A DNA stretch of 64,000 nt from Neoscytalidium dimidiatum. Taxonomy: Eukaryota; Ascomycota; Dothideomycetes; Botryosphaeriales; Botryosphaeriaceae. Position 1 is the stretch's first letter. Every line of letters begins with the position of its first letter. Of the stretch, positions 21,293 to 33,260 are shown piece by piece. Location: the NCBI GenBank assembly GCA_037367355.1, contig CM074695.1, positions 4,526,001 through 4,590,000 of the forward strand, in the 5' to 3' direction. A program made the position numbers and the translations under genes. The notes beneath the pieces are model-generated. The model made no database searches. It saw nothing but the letters and a program-made list of their open reading frames with translations, and was not told where the DNA came from.

Positions 21293-23116
21293 CTAAGAGT
21301 ACAGCCCCAACTGCCACCACTTACACCTCGCATTCGCGCTTGGGTCTATCGCTTCCGCAATGCTGCTTGAATTCAGACTGACAACCGTGGCGTCTTCCCC
21401 GTAGAGAGGAAATACGGGCAGCCCATCTACCGGGCTATCGGGAACGCCCCTGACCGCAAAACTGGTAATGTAGTCCTGCAGCGCGAACGCCACCGTCTCA
21501 TTCGTCGGGGTCGGCGAAAGCCCGCTCGCGACGTTCGGCGCGTCAGCGTTAAAGTACGTGTATGGTATATCCTGGCCGTGCAGGCCGGGAAACACGCCGA
21601 AGAGGTAGGCGTATGTCTCGTTGCCGTAGGCCCGGTCCAGGGCGAAGGCGTTGCAGGTGAAGGACGACTCGGCGATTGCTAGAGAGGCGCGGCCGATCAG
21701 GTCGCGGTAGGGGTAGGTGCCATCGTAGATCGGGGGATACAGCGTTTCCGTAATGTATGAGACTACGGCGGGTTTGGCCGAAGTGTAGCTGGCTTGGATG
21801 AAGGCGACGAAGTCGGACTCGTTGGCGAGCGGCGGCGTGAACAATAGCCCTTCATCCGTGTTGTGGCCGACGAGGATATTGATGCTGCGGTCGAATTGGT
21901 TGTGGTTCAGCAGGTATTTCGGATCCTGTGGAATGATGTCGCCATCGATGGCTGGTCCGAAAGTGAAGGAACCATAGGCAGACTTCGCGACAAGGCGCGC
22001 GTTGGCTGCAATGAGATCCGAGGTAGACAGATTCCGGGCTTCAGCTAGGCTACTAACGTTCGCTTCTTGCAGAAAGTTGAGGAAGGCCTGCTCTTGATCG
22101 TAGGGCGAACCGAGTTGCAGCCACCCGGGAGACTGCGGAATGGCTTGTTGGAAAAGCGATGGGGCGGAGCCGCCAAAAGCGGTGATCTGGTGCACGATGC
22201 TCCCACCTCCGGCAGACTCACCGAACACCGTGACGCGGTTCTTGTCACCGCCAAACAAGTGGATATTGTCTTGAATCCATTGCAACGCCAGTCGCTGATC
22301 GTAGAGGCCAAGATTCGCTGTTCCATCTTCCTGGAAAGTGGGCCCGGACAGCCATCCAAAGGCTCCAAGACGGTAGTTAAGAGCAACGTAGATAACACCG
22401 TCAGAAGAATTCGTCCGGCTGCGTTCGATCAAACCAGTTGGATCTCCGGATCCGATCTTCGAACCCGCAGTATAGCCACCGCCTGTCCGGCGAGTCAGCA
22501 CCGTGTCAGCCCTTGGCAAGCTGCTGCCTATTTCTAAGCACACTCACCGTAAATCCAGACTAGAACCGGAGCCCCATATCCCCTTCCAGCACGGTTAAAA
22601 ATCGCCTCTGGCACGATTACATCCAAGAACAAGCAATCTTCGGTTTCCGACGGCCCAACTGTGATGTTGGCCTCGCCTGTCGTCTCCAGAGAGATGTTCG
22701 GTGCTCGTCCGGTGAGGAGGTACTGCGGGATCCACTGCGCCGCTATTTCGGTCCAGGTCGGATTGCCCTGCGGACAGATTCGAAGCTCCGATCCGTCCTG
22801 GATGGCTGACCGGTTCGTGGCCGGAGGAACAGGCGGCCGGAAGCGCAACTCGTCGACCGGAGGAGCGGCGTACCGGATATTAGAGAAGTTGTAGTAACCT
22901 CCGGTTTCCTGTCAGCAACGCACGGAATTAGCGACATTTCGTCCGGCCGAAACGGTCCGGTTGCGTTGCGCGTACGTTGAACTCGCTGGCTCGGTACAAC
23001 TCGTAGCCCAGGTCGACAACCGGAAGGGAGTCAGAGCTGTTCTGCGCGGCAGCTGAGCTTGCAAGGAGCAGCAACAGAGGTGTCGCTGTCCTCGATATCT
23101 CGCCGGAGAAGCGCAT
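21293..23116 (-). CDS. Secreted type-B carboxylesterase / lipase
   Basis: An alpha/beta-hydrolase of the carboxylesterase type-B family, expected to cleave carboxylic esters outside the cell. Exons 23116-22976, 22908-22548 and 22482-21293 give 563 aa. The start MRFSGEISRTATPLLLLLAS is a signal peptide ending near SAAAQ. Conserved features: EDCLFLDV (disulphide Cys), VWIYGGGYTAGS (oxyanion-hole region built across intron 2), NYRLGAFGWL, the nucleophile elbow FGESAGGGS with Ser257, and GLHGQDIPY with His469. The acidic member should lie in the DEGLLF segment. The family also includes cholinesterase-like and feruloyl-type enzymes, so the substrate is open. The gene diverges from the nitrate-reductase-like gene across a 1.0 kb promoter region. 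Confidence 0.93.
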
Positions 23117-24140
23117 CCTCGCGTTGGAAAAAGGAAGGAGTCGACAGCGGGTGTTCCGATGGGTGGAAGCGGCAGAAAAAAAAAACACCCAGGCGAAAGA
23201 GGAGGGAATTGAGGATAATATATGAAATATCCCAAGCTTTGATCATGGGCGGGAAGCTGTTAGAGCGTGCTCTTCCGGCTGCATTTCATCCGGGCGGCAC
23301 GCGTCAGGCCTCGGACTTTGCTTGCATGTCGTCACTGCTGGGCTCATGGTCGTTTCCTGATCGAGTAGTAAATGCGGGGAGAGCCCAATGGCGAACGCAT
23401 GTGGCGGTTGGTGAAGGCGGAGATACGGCTGGCGGCAGAGATGGCGGCTGCCATTGGAAGCGGGGAGCTGGCAGGGGCATCCACGCAAATCCGATAGTCG
23501 AGTCCGCTAGCCACATAGTGCTCGAAGAAGGGCGCGGAAGCGACGTTAGCTGCAAGGTAGCGAGTGTGCTGGTGTCGGTCAGCGGTGATAATACGAGCCA
23601 TCTCATCCGGTGAGTCGCGCGGACGGAGATGAGAGGAGAACGGCCATACTTTGAGCTTGTGGGTGACCGACAGGGGAACTGTGCCATGGGAGGCCTAGCG
23701 GGAGATCGTCAAATACGCGATTCAACACCATCGTGAGTTGGCTGTTTCCACTTCGCTCAGCGGTGTCCATTGGATTCACCGGGAGAGTGTGCCGAGGTTC
23801 CCCACTCCCCGAAGTCGACGGTTCACCGAAGGGATGGGACGCCGACCACATCCGAGAGCCGCACCTACCCTCCAACACAACCTTCCAGGCACGGCTCACT
23901 CTTCGCTCCTTCGACAATTCCACCGTCGGGGCCCACGAGATTGTTGCGAATGCTGGATTCGTTTAGCCTCAACCACAGGACTGCATCCTCTAGCGCGCTT
24001 TTACCCTGACGTCATGGCCGACCTGGAATTCGACAACAAAGGGAGCTTCTCTTGGCCTCCCAAACTGTCTTCTCACCCTCATCGAGTTCCTTAGGCATGC
24101 TCATCTGGAATCTATCACTCTAATTAATTACATCCTCGAT
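23117..24140. promoter_or_regulatory. Divergent promoter region, esterase and nitrate-reductase-like gene
   Basis: 1.0 kb between two divergent starts. I looked for nitrogen-control sites. A single GATA-type TGATAA occurs near 23585, and I found no clear NirA-type CTCCGHGG site. So the sequence gives little support for classical nitrate induction of the right-hand gene. Confidence 0.4.
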
Positions 24141-27100
24141 ATGTCATCTGCGCTCAACATGCCTCCTCACTCTTGGACGGTCAACGGGCCAGGCCACCCC
24201 GGCTCCTCTGCCGGTGAAATCGCTCGAGAGCCCCATTGGGATGCTGCGAACAAGCATCGCATTGGACTTAAAGATAGGGAGGGCCAAGTGCCAGGGATCA
24301 TCAATCAACAAGATGCATGCAATCGAGACCTTGGTGATGCCGGAGAGATGATCCAGCGGGTGAAGATGCGCGCAAGGGATGAAAACCCCATCGACTCTGA
24401 GCATATCAAGGAAAACACAACGCTAGGATCCTCGGCTGCGGCATGGTCACCGCGGCGGTATGTTCTTGAGCCACCTAGAGACTATACCGGCACCAGTGGA
24501 GGGTGGCCAGTCAACGAGGGCAAGAAACAGCAGGAGCAAGAGATGGAGAGAGACGATTGTCAAGAAGTACATGAATGGAGGAGAGCCCGGGGTGAAAACA
24601 AACATAGCCCCGCCTACGCTGTACTAGATGATTCTGGTTATGATTCCGGCGTGGAGCAAATTGGCCCAACATCTTACCAAGAGCCAGACGAGCTCAGGCT
24701 GCACCAAAAGTACACCCCGCAGGAGATTGCGCTCCTCCGGGGCCTCCGGCACGAGAAGGAGTATGTCTCCCAGCTGAAATCCAACAACGGCAAAGGCGAA
24801 TCACCTCAGACCCAGAGAATGGTCCCAGTCTCCGTTGATGACCAGGACCGATCCAACCCGGACAACTGGATTCCGCGGTCTCCAGATCTTATCCGTGTGG
24901 CAGGAAAGCATCCTCTGAATGCTGAGCCTCACCTCAGGCCCTTGTTCGACGCAGGTCTTGTTACGCCCAACGAGCTTCATTATGTGCGCAACCATGGCGC
25001 TGTCCCGCGTTTGCTGTGGGAACGCCACAGGCTCGAGATTCAGGGCGGCAAGCTCACCCTATCCATGGATCAGCTGAAAACCAAGTACACTCCGATAAAC
25101 ATCCCAGTCTTACTTGCCTGCGCTGGCAACAGACGGAAAGAGCTCAACATGGTAAAGAGGAGCAAAGGTTTTGACTGGGGGGTTGGCGCAGTGGGCTGCG
25201 CGTATTGGAAAGGGCCTCTGCTTCGCGACGTGCTGCTCTCCGCAGACATCCCGGTGAACATGCCTGGAAGTGACGGCAAGCGCTACTGGGTGCACTTTGA
25301 GGGCACAGACGAACAGAGAGAAGGAAAGTACGCCACCAGCATCCCGTTCCAACACGCTATGGACCCAACCAATGACGTGATTCTGGCATACGAGATGAAT
25401 GATATGCCTCTGCCACCGGATCATGGCTACCCGGTACGCCTGATCGTTCCCGGATATGTCAGCGGACGCAGCATCAAGTGGCTGCACAAAATCTGGATCA
25501 GTGACAAGGAGAACGACTCCCATTATCACATCTGGCACAATCGAGTCCTGCCAAGCTTCGTAACGGAGAAAGACGGAGAATTCGCTAATACTCTATTCCA
25601 CCACCCGGATACGGCGTGTTACGAGCAGAACCTTAATTCTGTCATCGCAAAGCCTGCGCATGGAGAATCGATTCCCTTTGTTATGGCACGAAAGGGTCAA
25701 AGCTATCGCATTGCGGGTTATGCGTACGGCGGCGGTGGTCATGAAGTCCAGCGCGTGGAAGTTTCCCTCGACGATGGTGAGACGTGGCTCTACTGCATCC
25801 GCCAATTCCCGGACTACCCAATCAGGCACGGGAACAAGTTCTGGACATGGTTGCACTGGCACATTGACGTCGATTTGGCCTACTTGCTGCGGGCTAAGAG
25901 CATCGTGGTGCGCTGCTTCGACGTGTTCAAGCAGACGCAGCCTGAAAAGCCTATTTGGAATGTTCTGGGGTTGATGAACAACAGCTGGTACACTGTCCGT
26001 CCTAGTATTGAAGACGGGGTAAATTTAGATGTACCGTCGATCCTGTTCAAACATCCAGTCGAGGCAGGAACTGGAAAGGGAGGGTGGATGCAGCCAAGTG
26101 CGGAAAATCAGCTCGAGATCGCCAAACTGGCGGCTAGCGAGCCTCCGAAACAATTCACCCGGCAGGAGATTGAAAGACACAACAAAGAAAATGACTGCTG
26201 GATCGTTGTTGATGGCAAAGTCTATGATGTGACGAACGTTTTAGACTGGCATCCCGGCGGCAAAGCTTCTGTGCTTAACCACGCCGGCAAGGTCCACAAG
26301 GAAACTAGTGATGAGTTCGCAAGCACCCATGACGCATACGGCTACCAGAAGCTTCAAGGTAAACCGCTCAGCTTCTATATCCCCTCCAGCAATAGCTCAC
26401 CTATCGCAGAATGCATCCTCGGTGTTATCACCGAAAAAGCCGCCCACTTTATCAACAATACCGCACCAGCTTCGTCCAATGACTGCACTTTTCCTCATGA
26501 TGATGATGACGACCACCACCACGCCCTCTCTCCCCACCACTGGCAGCCCATCCGCCTGATCGCTCGACATCGCACCTCCCCACACGCCGACACCTACACC
26601 TTCGCCCTCCCGCCCGGCCAACCGATCCTCGGCCTCCCGACCTGCCAGCACCTCCAAATCGGCATCCACACGCGCACCCACATCCACACCCAAACCCACA
26701 CGCCGATCCGCCCTCTCCTCCCTGCCCCCAAACATCACCACCACCACCACCAATACCCACCCGCAACAACGCCTTCCCCCCTCCGCCGTGACAGCAAGCA
26801 GCACACCGACCCCCACCGCGACGGCACCACCGGCACCTTCGACATCGCCGTGCCGCCCTCCTCCCCGCACGCCGCCCTCCTCGCCGCCCTCCCGCTCAAC
26901 GCCACCCTCTCCCTCCGCGGGCCCTTCGGCGGCGTCGCCTACCACGGCTGCGGCGCCTTCACCATCGACGGCGTTCCGCGCTCGTTCTCGCGCATATCGC
27001 TCGTGCTGGGGTGCGGGATCGAGGGCGAGGCGGCCGGGCACGCGTTGCTCGGGCGGGTGTTGGGCGCGGCGGATCCGTGCGGGGTGAGGGTTGTGGTTGT

Positions 27101-27410
27101 TGGGGGCGAGGAGGCGATGCTGAGGAAGGAGATGGACGGGTTTGTCGGGGAGGGCAGGGGCCAGGTGCGCGTGGCGTACGCGAGGGAGGTGGGCGATGGG
27201 AGCGTGCTGAGGGGGGGGTTGTTCGCCCCGGAGAGGGATGGGGAGGGCGTCGTGTTGGTTTGCGGCGGGGAGAGGATGGTGGTGGCGGAGGTGGTGCCGG
27301 TTTTGAAGGGTGAGTGTGTGTTCTTGCCCGTGTCTAGAGTGGAAGTCGGCTGACGACGGTGACGCGCAGATTGGGGATACGAGGAGGGTGCGAATTTGTT
27401 TGGGTTGTGA
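24141..27410 (+). CDS. Nitrate-reductase-like molybdo-cytochrome b5 protein, degenerate reductase half
   Basis: Exons 24141-27309 and 27370-27410 give 1069 aa, about 200 longer than typical fungal nitrate reductase. Residues 1-235 are an unrecognised polar extension. The Moco domain follows (NWIPRSPDLIRV on), with the cofactor Cys327 in LLACAGNRRKELN and GYVSGRSIKWL; the tail of this part has LGLMNNSWYTVRP. A cytochrome b5 domain carries heme ligands H704 (HPGG) and H730 (STHDAYGY). The C-terminal FAD/NADPH half is aligned by QPIRLIARHRTS, LRGPFGG, VLVCGGERM and the usual final WGYEEGANLFG. However the FAD motif RPYT(P) is R857-P-L-L-P, followed by a His6 run (865-870), and the GGTGITP nucleotide loop reads LGCGIEGE. 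NADPH-dependent nitrate reduction is therefore doubtful. No nitrite reductase or nitrate transporter gene lies nearby. Confidence 0.87.
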
Positions 27411-30063
27411 GGTCGCGGTGGGAGGGTTGGAAGTCGAGAACTTGAGGTACGTGAGTTGCTCTTCACCCTCGTCTCATTCCTTTTTCTTGTTATTTCTTCT
27501 TCCCTGCGAAATTGCCTGCGACCCAAAAGCACTGAGCAGTGCAATAACCTGTTCGGACTTGTCGGAAGTAGCCGGCGGTAGCACTCGCAGCAACCAAAAG
27601 GAAAAAGAAAAAAAAAAGGATCCACAGGAGCCGTTACAGTCACACTCATCAGTGTTATCTATCTACATATTGCGATCCAGGCTGACTATGGCGTGACCAG
27701 AATAAGAAAAGAGTGCGGGCCACGACTGCACCTCTGCATGAAGCACGAAGAGTGTTAGACTTATAAGTTTTATAGTTCCCTGTTATTGCCAACATTCAAA
27801 ATGAAGCAGTATGTCTTCAATCTTAGCATTTCTTTTATGAGTGGTGAGCTGTAGGAGCCCTGCCGACGTACCGTTCGGGTTCGAAACAGCGCATTTCCGG
27901 AGCAGCACTACACAAGTCTCCTTGAATCAGGGCCCTAAAATGTTTCAAACCATTCCAAGAGTGCCGAGTACTGCGAAAGTAAATGAAACGGGCGAAAAAA
28001 GAAAACAGGCCTCCCAACGGCGCTGCAGTCTTGCTGCACTTAGGCGTCCACATATTGCAGGTTGTAATATGGCAAAAAAAAGAAAGAAAAAATGAGTAAA
28101 TACGCAGAGGCATGGACTTCACATGAGTGCTCTTGGATGACGTCCATGAGACTGCTCTGGGTCGAGAGATCATCTTGCAGGTGACATGCTCTTCCCTTCC
28201 TGTGGCTCGTATATTAACGCATATTCCATACGTCCGCGTCCCAATAGGGCGGGTATGATTGCCTAGTGATCTGACCACTTCGTTTCTCCAGCCATTCTGG
28301 ACGAGACCTCTATAGTGCGACGGCTATCGCTGCACGGCCGCCGAGTTGTTCCTTATGCCATTTGCCCTCCGGCATTTCTTCATCATCGGGATGCCTGTTG
28401 CAAAGCGATGTGGCTTCGTCTCAAAGACTGGGTCTTTTGAGAACACGCGTCAAAGATCTGGAGAAGTCGTCGATCATACAACGAGTGCATTGTGACATCG
28501 GGAGAATAGGTTTTTAGCCTGTTACCAGCCGCCCAGCGCCAAGCCGAAAAAGGCCGGCTGGTTTCGGTCGAGTGCTAGCGGGAAGGGTGGTCTGTAGACA
28601 GCGTAGTCTCATTGGTGGGAATGTAATACCGTATCAAAGCCACACACACACACGGACGGCATTCCGGGCTCTACCCCCAGGCCAAGAAAATCCGGGGACG
28701 CCGGCCGATCCCCCAGCACATCTGCCGCTCATCGCGACCTCTCAACATCGACCATGGCCGCGCAGGTGCCTTTGTTGGACTGCACGTTGCTCTGAGAGCC
28801 TGGAAGCTCCCGTTCCGTGCCGCTCTGCCTCTTCCCGAGGCTCTGTGCCCGAACGACTTCTTGTCTGCTCGGCAACCGGGACTTACTCCGCAACTTCCCC
28901 TCTCGACGAGTTTTCTAGCGAGGTTGTCGACGAGGAGATTGCCTAGGGAGGATGGAAGAGCGTGAAAATCGGAGAATCAACACACCTGCTGTTCACGGCA
29001 AAGCTACCGGCTTGCGTGGCTCCCGAGGTGGCGGCTGTGGAAGGTTCGTCATCAGCCCTGCCACCACTGCACGAGGGTGAAGGAGTTGGAATGCGCCACA
29101 CGGAGACACTCATCAAATCCAGGGCTCCCCATCTTCTAATAATCCTACCTTGACGTTCTTATGCACCTGCCGTTGAGAGATGCATTAGATGAATGCGGGT
29201 TTTACCGACCCTGCGGACGGAAGGCTTTTTTTCACTCAACATCTCATGCGCTGCATGTGTGGACTTGTAGCGTGCGCGAGGCTAGAGCCCAGACTGGATA
29301 TCGACGTCCCCACACATGCGGCACCTGAAACTAATGCTCTCCGAGTACCCGGGTTGGAGAGTGCATCGTCACTGCCGTCAGTAAGGCGGCCTACGCCGAT
29401 CCGTGGCTGACTGGTTCGCAAGGGTGCTCGACGACCACAGTCACCATCCGGCGAAGCAAAAGAAGAAAGTGAAACATGCGTACCTGACTTGAGGTCCTCA
29501 CCCGACCGTTGTTCCTTCAGTGGAGCTTAAGTGACGGCCTCCGAAACGAGCAGCCCAACTTCATCGCCCCTGTGAAACCACGCCGCAGGACTGGGCGCAA
29601 GCCCCCCCCGCGGCCAACAAGCAACGCCCTCTGCTCCTCCCCATTCGCTTATCTCTTGGGTTGGCTCGCCTGATTTACAAATCAGGACACTGCACCTATT
29701 TCTCTCTGCCGCGTGGGACAAGAGCGGCCGCTCGAGACTGTGCTACCGCTAAGTCCGTTAGTAGCGCGCGATGGGCTGGCAGTACTCGTCGCGCCACCAC
29801 CAAGATACTTTTAACAAGGGGGCATCCGCTCACCCCGCTTATGCAACTTCTTGCCTCCCTCACATGCCTTTTCGGCGACCGTCCGTCTCTTGTACTCCAC
29901 CTCCACTCGCTCCTCCGATTAAATTCTAGTCATAATATTCCTTCTTTCTGAACCTGGCACCCTTCTCAACGTACTGAACTACCTAATTCAGCCCTGTACT
30001 CTGCCTATGACTCTGTGTCTGCTATCAAGCTGTCTTTGAGCGGGAGAAAGAAATAAATCGACC
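27411..30063. other. Long intergenic region
   Basis: 2.65 kb with no gene I can support. It has a short CA run near 28641-28655, a C8 run near 29606-29613, and open frames (28572-28946, 28962-29153, 29189-29410) without motifs or splice context. The last few hundred bases before 30064 are likely the promoter and leader of the receptor gene. Confidence 0.45.
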
Positions 30064-31839
30064 ATGCCCGGTGGACTCCATCCGCCGCCGGAACTTGTTC
30101 TGGCATGGCAGACTGATGCCTTTCCTCACGGAATCCGCCGAGACCCCACGCTGGTCGTCATGGTCGCCATCCTGTACTTTATAGCTTTTTCTGTCTTTCT
30201 TGGAAGAATATATGCACGTTTATTTGCACGAGGCAGTGCAGGTCTGGACGACCTTCTCATCGCTCTGGCAATGGTACGAAAATGTCGTATCACTAACTTT
30301 GGAAGTCTCATGCTGACTCTGCGCAGATCCCAACCACTGGACTCGCCATATCGATATGCCTTGGTAAACATCTTCTTCATCTAGACCTGTATCCTTCGAA
30401 CCTGCTGACATTGTCTCCAGCTGATAGACTATACGGATTCGACCGGTAAAGCAGCACCACTTGATCCAATCTCCTTGAAGGCCTTCTGACACTCAACAGC
30501 CACATCTGGGACCTCTCCGCCGATCTGGCCGTAAAAGCTCGAGAAGTGAGTCTACTCTCCGGAATGCGACTTCCGCCGCACTAAACGCCTTTCCACAGAT
30601 CACCTTCGCCATCTCGGCCTTCTACATCCTCAGCACGAGCCTGACCAAACTCTCCATACTCTGCTTCTACCGACGCATGGCGACCAACACGATCGAGCGC
30701 TGGTTCCTCATCGCCGTCTGGGCCAGCAAGGCCTTCGTGCTCGGCTACATGATCACCTTCATCCTGACCACCTTCCTCGGCTGCCGGCCGCTCGAAAGCT
30801 ACTGGAACCAGGTGAATCCGGCGTGGGCCGAGTCGCACTCGTGGCACTGCTTCAACGAGGGCGCCGTCATGCTGTCGGCCAGCGCCATCAGCGTGGCGCA
30901 GGACTTCCTGGCGTGCGGCCTACCGCTGCTCCTCTTCCGGAAGCTGCAGATCCCGCGGCGGCAGAAGATCGTGCTGGGGTGCGTGTTCGGGGTGGGGATC
31001 TTGTAAGTTTTTTTTTTTTTTTTTTTTTAAATCTGCAACGACACCCAACATCTCCAAATAACGCACAGGTCAATTTAAAAAAAAAAAAAAGAGGCACAAA
31101 CACGATGCTAACGTTGTTTTCCGCTTCCCTTCCAAAACAAAAAAGCCTCTGCATCACCGGCCTCCTACGCATCCTCTACATCCGGCCCCTCTACGCCACC
31201 ACCTTCGACATCACGTGGGCCGCCCGCCCCGCCTGGGCCTGGACCGCCGTCGAGGCGCACCTGGCCGTCATCTGCGCCAGCGCGCCCGCGCTCAAGCTCT
31301 TCTTCCGCCGCCTGCTCGCCGTCTCCGGCTACGCGTCGTCCCCGTCCTCGCCCTCGCGCTGCCGCAAGACGTCGCCCTCGTCGGCGGCGACGGCGTCGAA
31401 GCATCGCGGGCTCCGCTCGGGAGCGAGCGACCGGCGCGCGTTCGAGATGGGGGCGTGGGGCGCGGCGGGGGAGGAAGGGCCGGCGCGCGGGGCGAGCGCG
31501 GATGGCGGGGTGAGGCGGATGGGCAGCTTGAGGGGGACGAGCTCGGCGAAGGTGGAGAGGGGGAGTTGGTTCGGGGACTTTGAGCGGGCGGCCAGGGCGT
31601 GTCGGGGGGAGGGGGAGGGGGATAGGGCTGATGGGATGGTGGCGGGAGCGGGAGCGGGTGGCGGCAGCGTGGATCCGGAGATGGGCTTCATCCAGGTGGC
31701 GAAGAGCGTGGATGTGACGGTGACGGAGGCGAGGGAGGAGGGCGAGTCCGAGGGGGAGGATGGTGGGGGCAAAGATGCTGCGAGCGTGAGTTCGTCCGAG
31801 ACGAGGCCGATGTGGGGTGGTGGGAGGACGTGGCTGTGA
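30064..31839 (+). CDS. PTH11-type seven-helix integral membrane protein (rhodopsin domain)
   Basis: A fungal rhodopsin-domain protein of the PTH11-like class, candidate plasma-membrane receptors; many such genes also sit in accessory clusters. Six exons, 30064-30273, 30327-30363, 30421-30445, 30500-30545, 30599-31002 and 31146-31839, give 471 aa. Seven hydrophobic spans can be placed, from TLVVMVAILYFIAFSVFLG near residue 30 to AHLAVICASAPALKLFF. Family hallmarks are GLDDLLIALAM, RLYGFDRHIWDL (assembled from three tiny exons), LSILCFYRRM and LGCRPLESYW. The cytoplasmic tail of about 170 residues is Ser/Gly/Glu-rich and disordered. There is no CFEM domain at the N terminus. The last intron contains long T and A homopolymers. 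Ligand and G-protein coupling are unknown. Confidence 0.88.
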
Positions 31840-33260
31840 TGGCTTTGCGCGGTTTGTTTTGGGTGATTGCGTCAGGCCGCTAGTTGTACGGTACGGTGCT
31901 CTGTAGCGGAATATGCTGGCACTTCTGAAGGGTAGTTGAGCTTCGTTTTTGGCAGCTGGGTTGTTCCTGGTCTCACAGACGGGGGACTGCTGGGTTGAGG
32001 GGGGAGGCATATCTGAAGCGCTATATAACAAGGCCTTGTAGTACTGCCTTGCGCGTATATTGGCGGGTGTTTCTGGGTGGGCTTCAATGATGCTCATGTC
32101 TTATAACGATTCAATGCGAGACGTACCTGATCCACTGATCCACTGATCTGTGATGCTCTCCATGAGCTTCCATCTGCCCGACGATTACGCTATCACTTTA
32201 TTCTCCGATGTCCTGCACATTCTATTTTGTTACAGTAGCCACCTCAATATTGACCAAAAATATGTCGAGGAGTCGTCGGCAATGCCATTGGAGAGGGTAG
32301 CGGTAACATAACCCCCTGGTGAAACAATGCACGTCAGATACCAAATGCGGAAAATGCGCCTTGCACGCTACCGGTTCGGGTCCTCTTTCCGATCGATCTT
32401 CCCGAACCAGCCCCGCCCGATTATCCTCGAATCGATAATACGGCCGCTTGAAACGCATAAACATAACGGTTGCTGGGCTTCTGTCACGGCGGAGTGGTGC
32501 AATCATGAGCAAGATATAGCGTGGCAGGATACAATGATGATCCAAAGCCGTTGCTGCAGTGTTGGCATTGAGCAACCGCTTCTCCAGTCGGAATCAGGGG
32601 ATGATTACGGATAGCATAAGACCCATGAAGTCTGATCAGTATGCGTCTGATCCAGCAGTTCTTCTACGGGACGGGATGTGTTTGGACGTATCCCAGTGGT
32701 CGAAGCTTAAAGAGCGATCTAATATCGTACCGGCAGAATAACAAAGCATTACATACATATCCACGTGTGCACGATAATACAACCCAGGCCATTCAGGCTG
32801 AATACAATGCGTTCAAAGATACGGAGTGAAACTCAGTATAATAACGGATGATGCCGAAGAGAAGCGGGGAATAGGAGCCTATTTTCGAGGGCAGTCTCGC
32901 ATTGTCCTCAGGCTGAAGGAAGCATTGATTACGAAGGCTTACAATATGAGGGGTCTTCGAGCATGAACTTGATGAATCTTGAATTGCGTAGGCTGTAGCA
33001 GAACTGCGTGCTAAGGGTCAGTAAGCCCGTTCGAAAGAGCACAGGCTCCTTCAAATTCAGTGGCTAAAGAGGATGCAGTGAACGGAATGCGTCAAAGTAC
33101 TAGTTTGGCGTGAGGAATTTCCTCAGACAGTTCAAATTTAACTAACATGTTGGAAAATGATGTACGCTACATGGTATATGCGTGGAACGTTACAACATCT
33201 GCTCCGTCCCTATCCCCCGAATTTCTTCAGCCGGCCCTCATCAAACGTTGTCTTCAAACT
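31840..33260. other. Intergenic region between convergent genes
   Basis: 1.4 kb between the 3' ends of the receptor gene and PMS1. It must hold both terminators. Open frames such as 32327-32614 have no recognisable content; no repeat or RNA gene seen. Confidence 0.4.

Noticed and set aside
23117..24140. Classical NirA/AreA-controlled nitrate promoter
   Set aside because: Only one good GATA site and no CTCCGHGG site were found.
26397..27041. 214-codon frame opposite the nitrate-reductase-like gene
   Set aside because: Gly/Glu/Val-rich shadow of the GC-biased sense strand.
27861..27900. GGTTCGAAAC as a tRNA T-loop
   Set aside because: The flanking bases do not form a T-stem or acceptor stem, and no A-box lies at the right distance.
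28572..29410. Chain of short plus-strand frames as a multi-exon gene
   Set aside because: No consistent splice sites join them and the translations show no motif.
31165..32097. 310-codon frame opposite the PTH11-type receptor gene
   Set aside because: Shadow frame; the sense strand gives the receptor's last exon.
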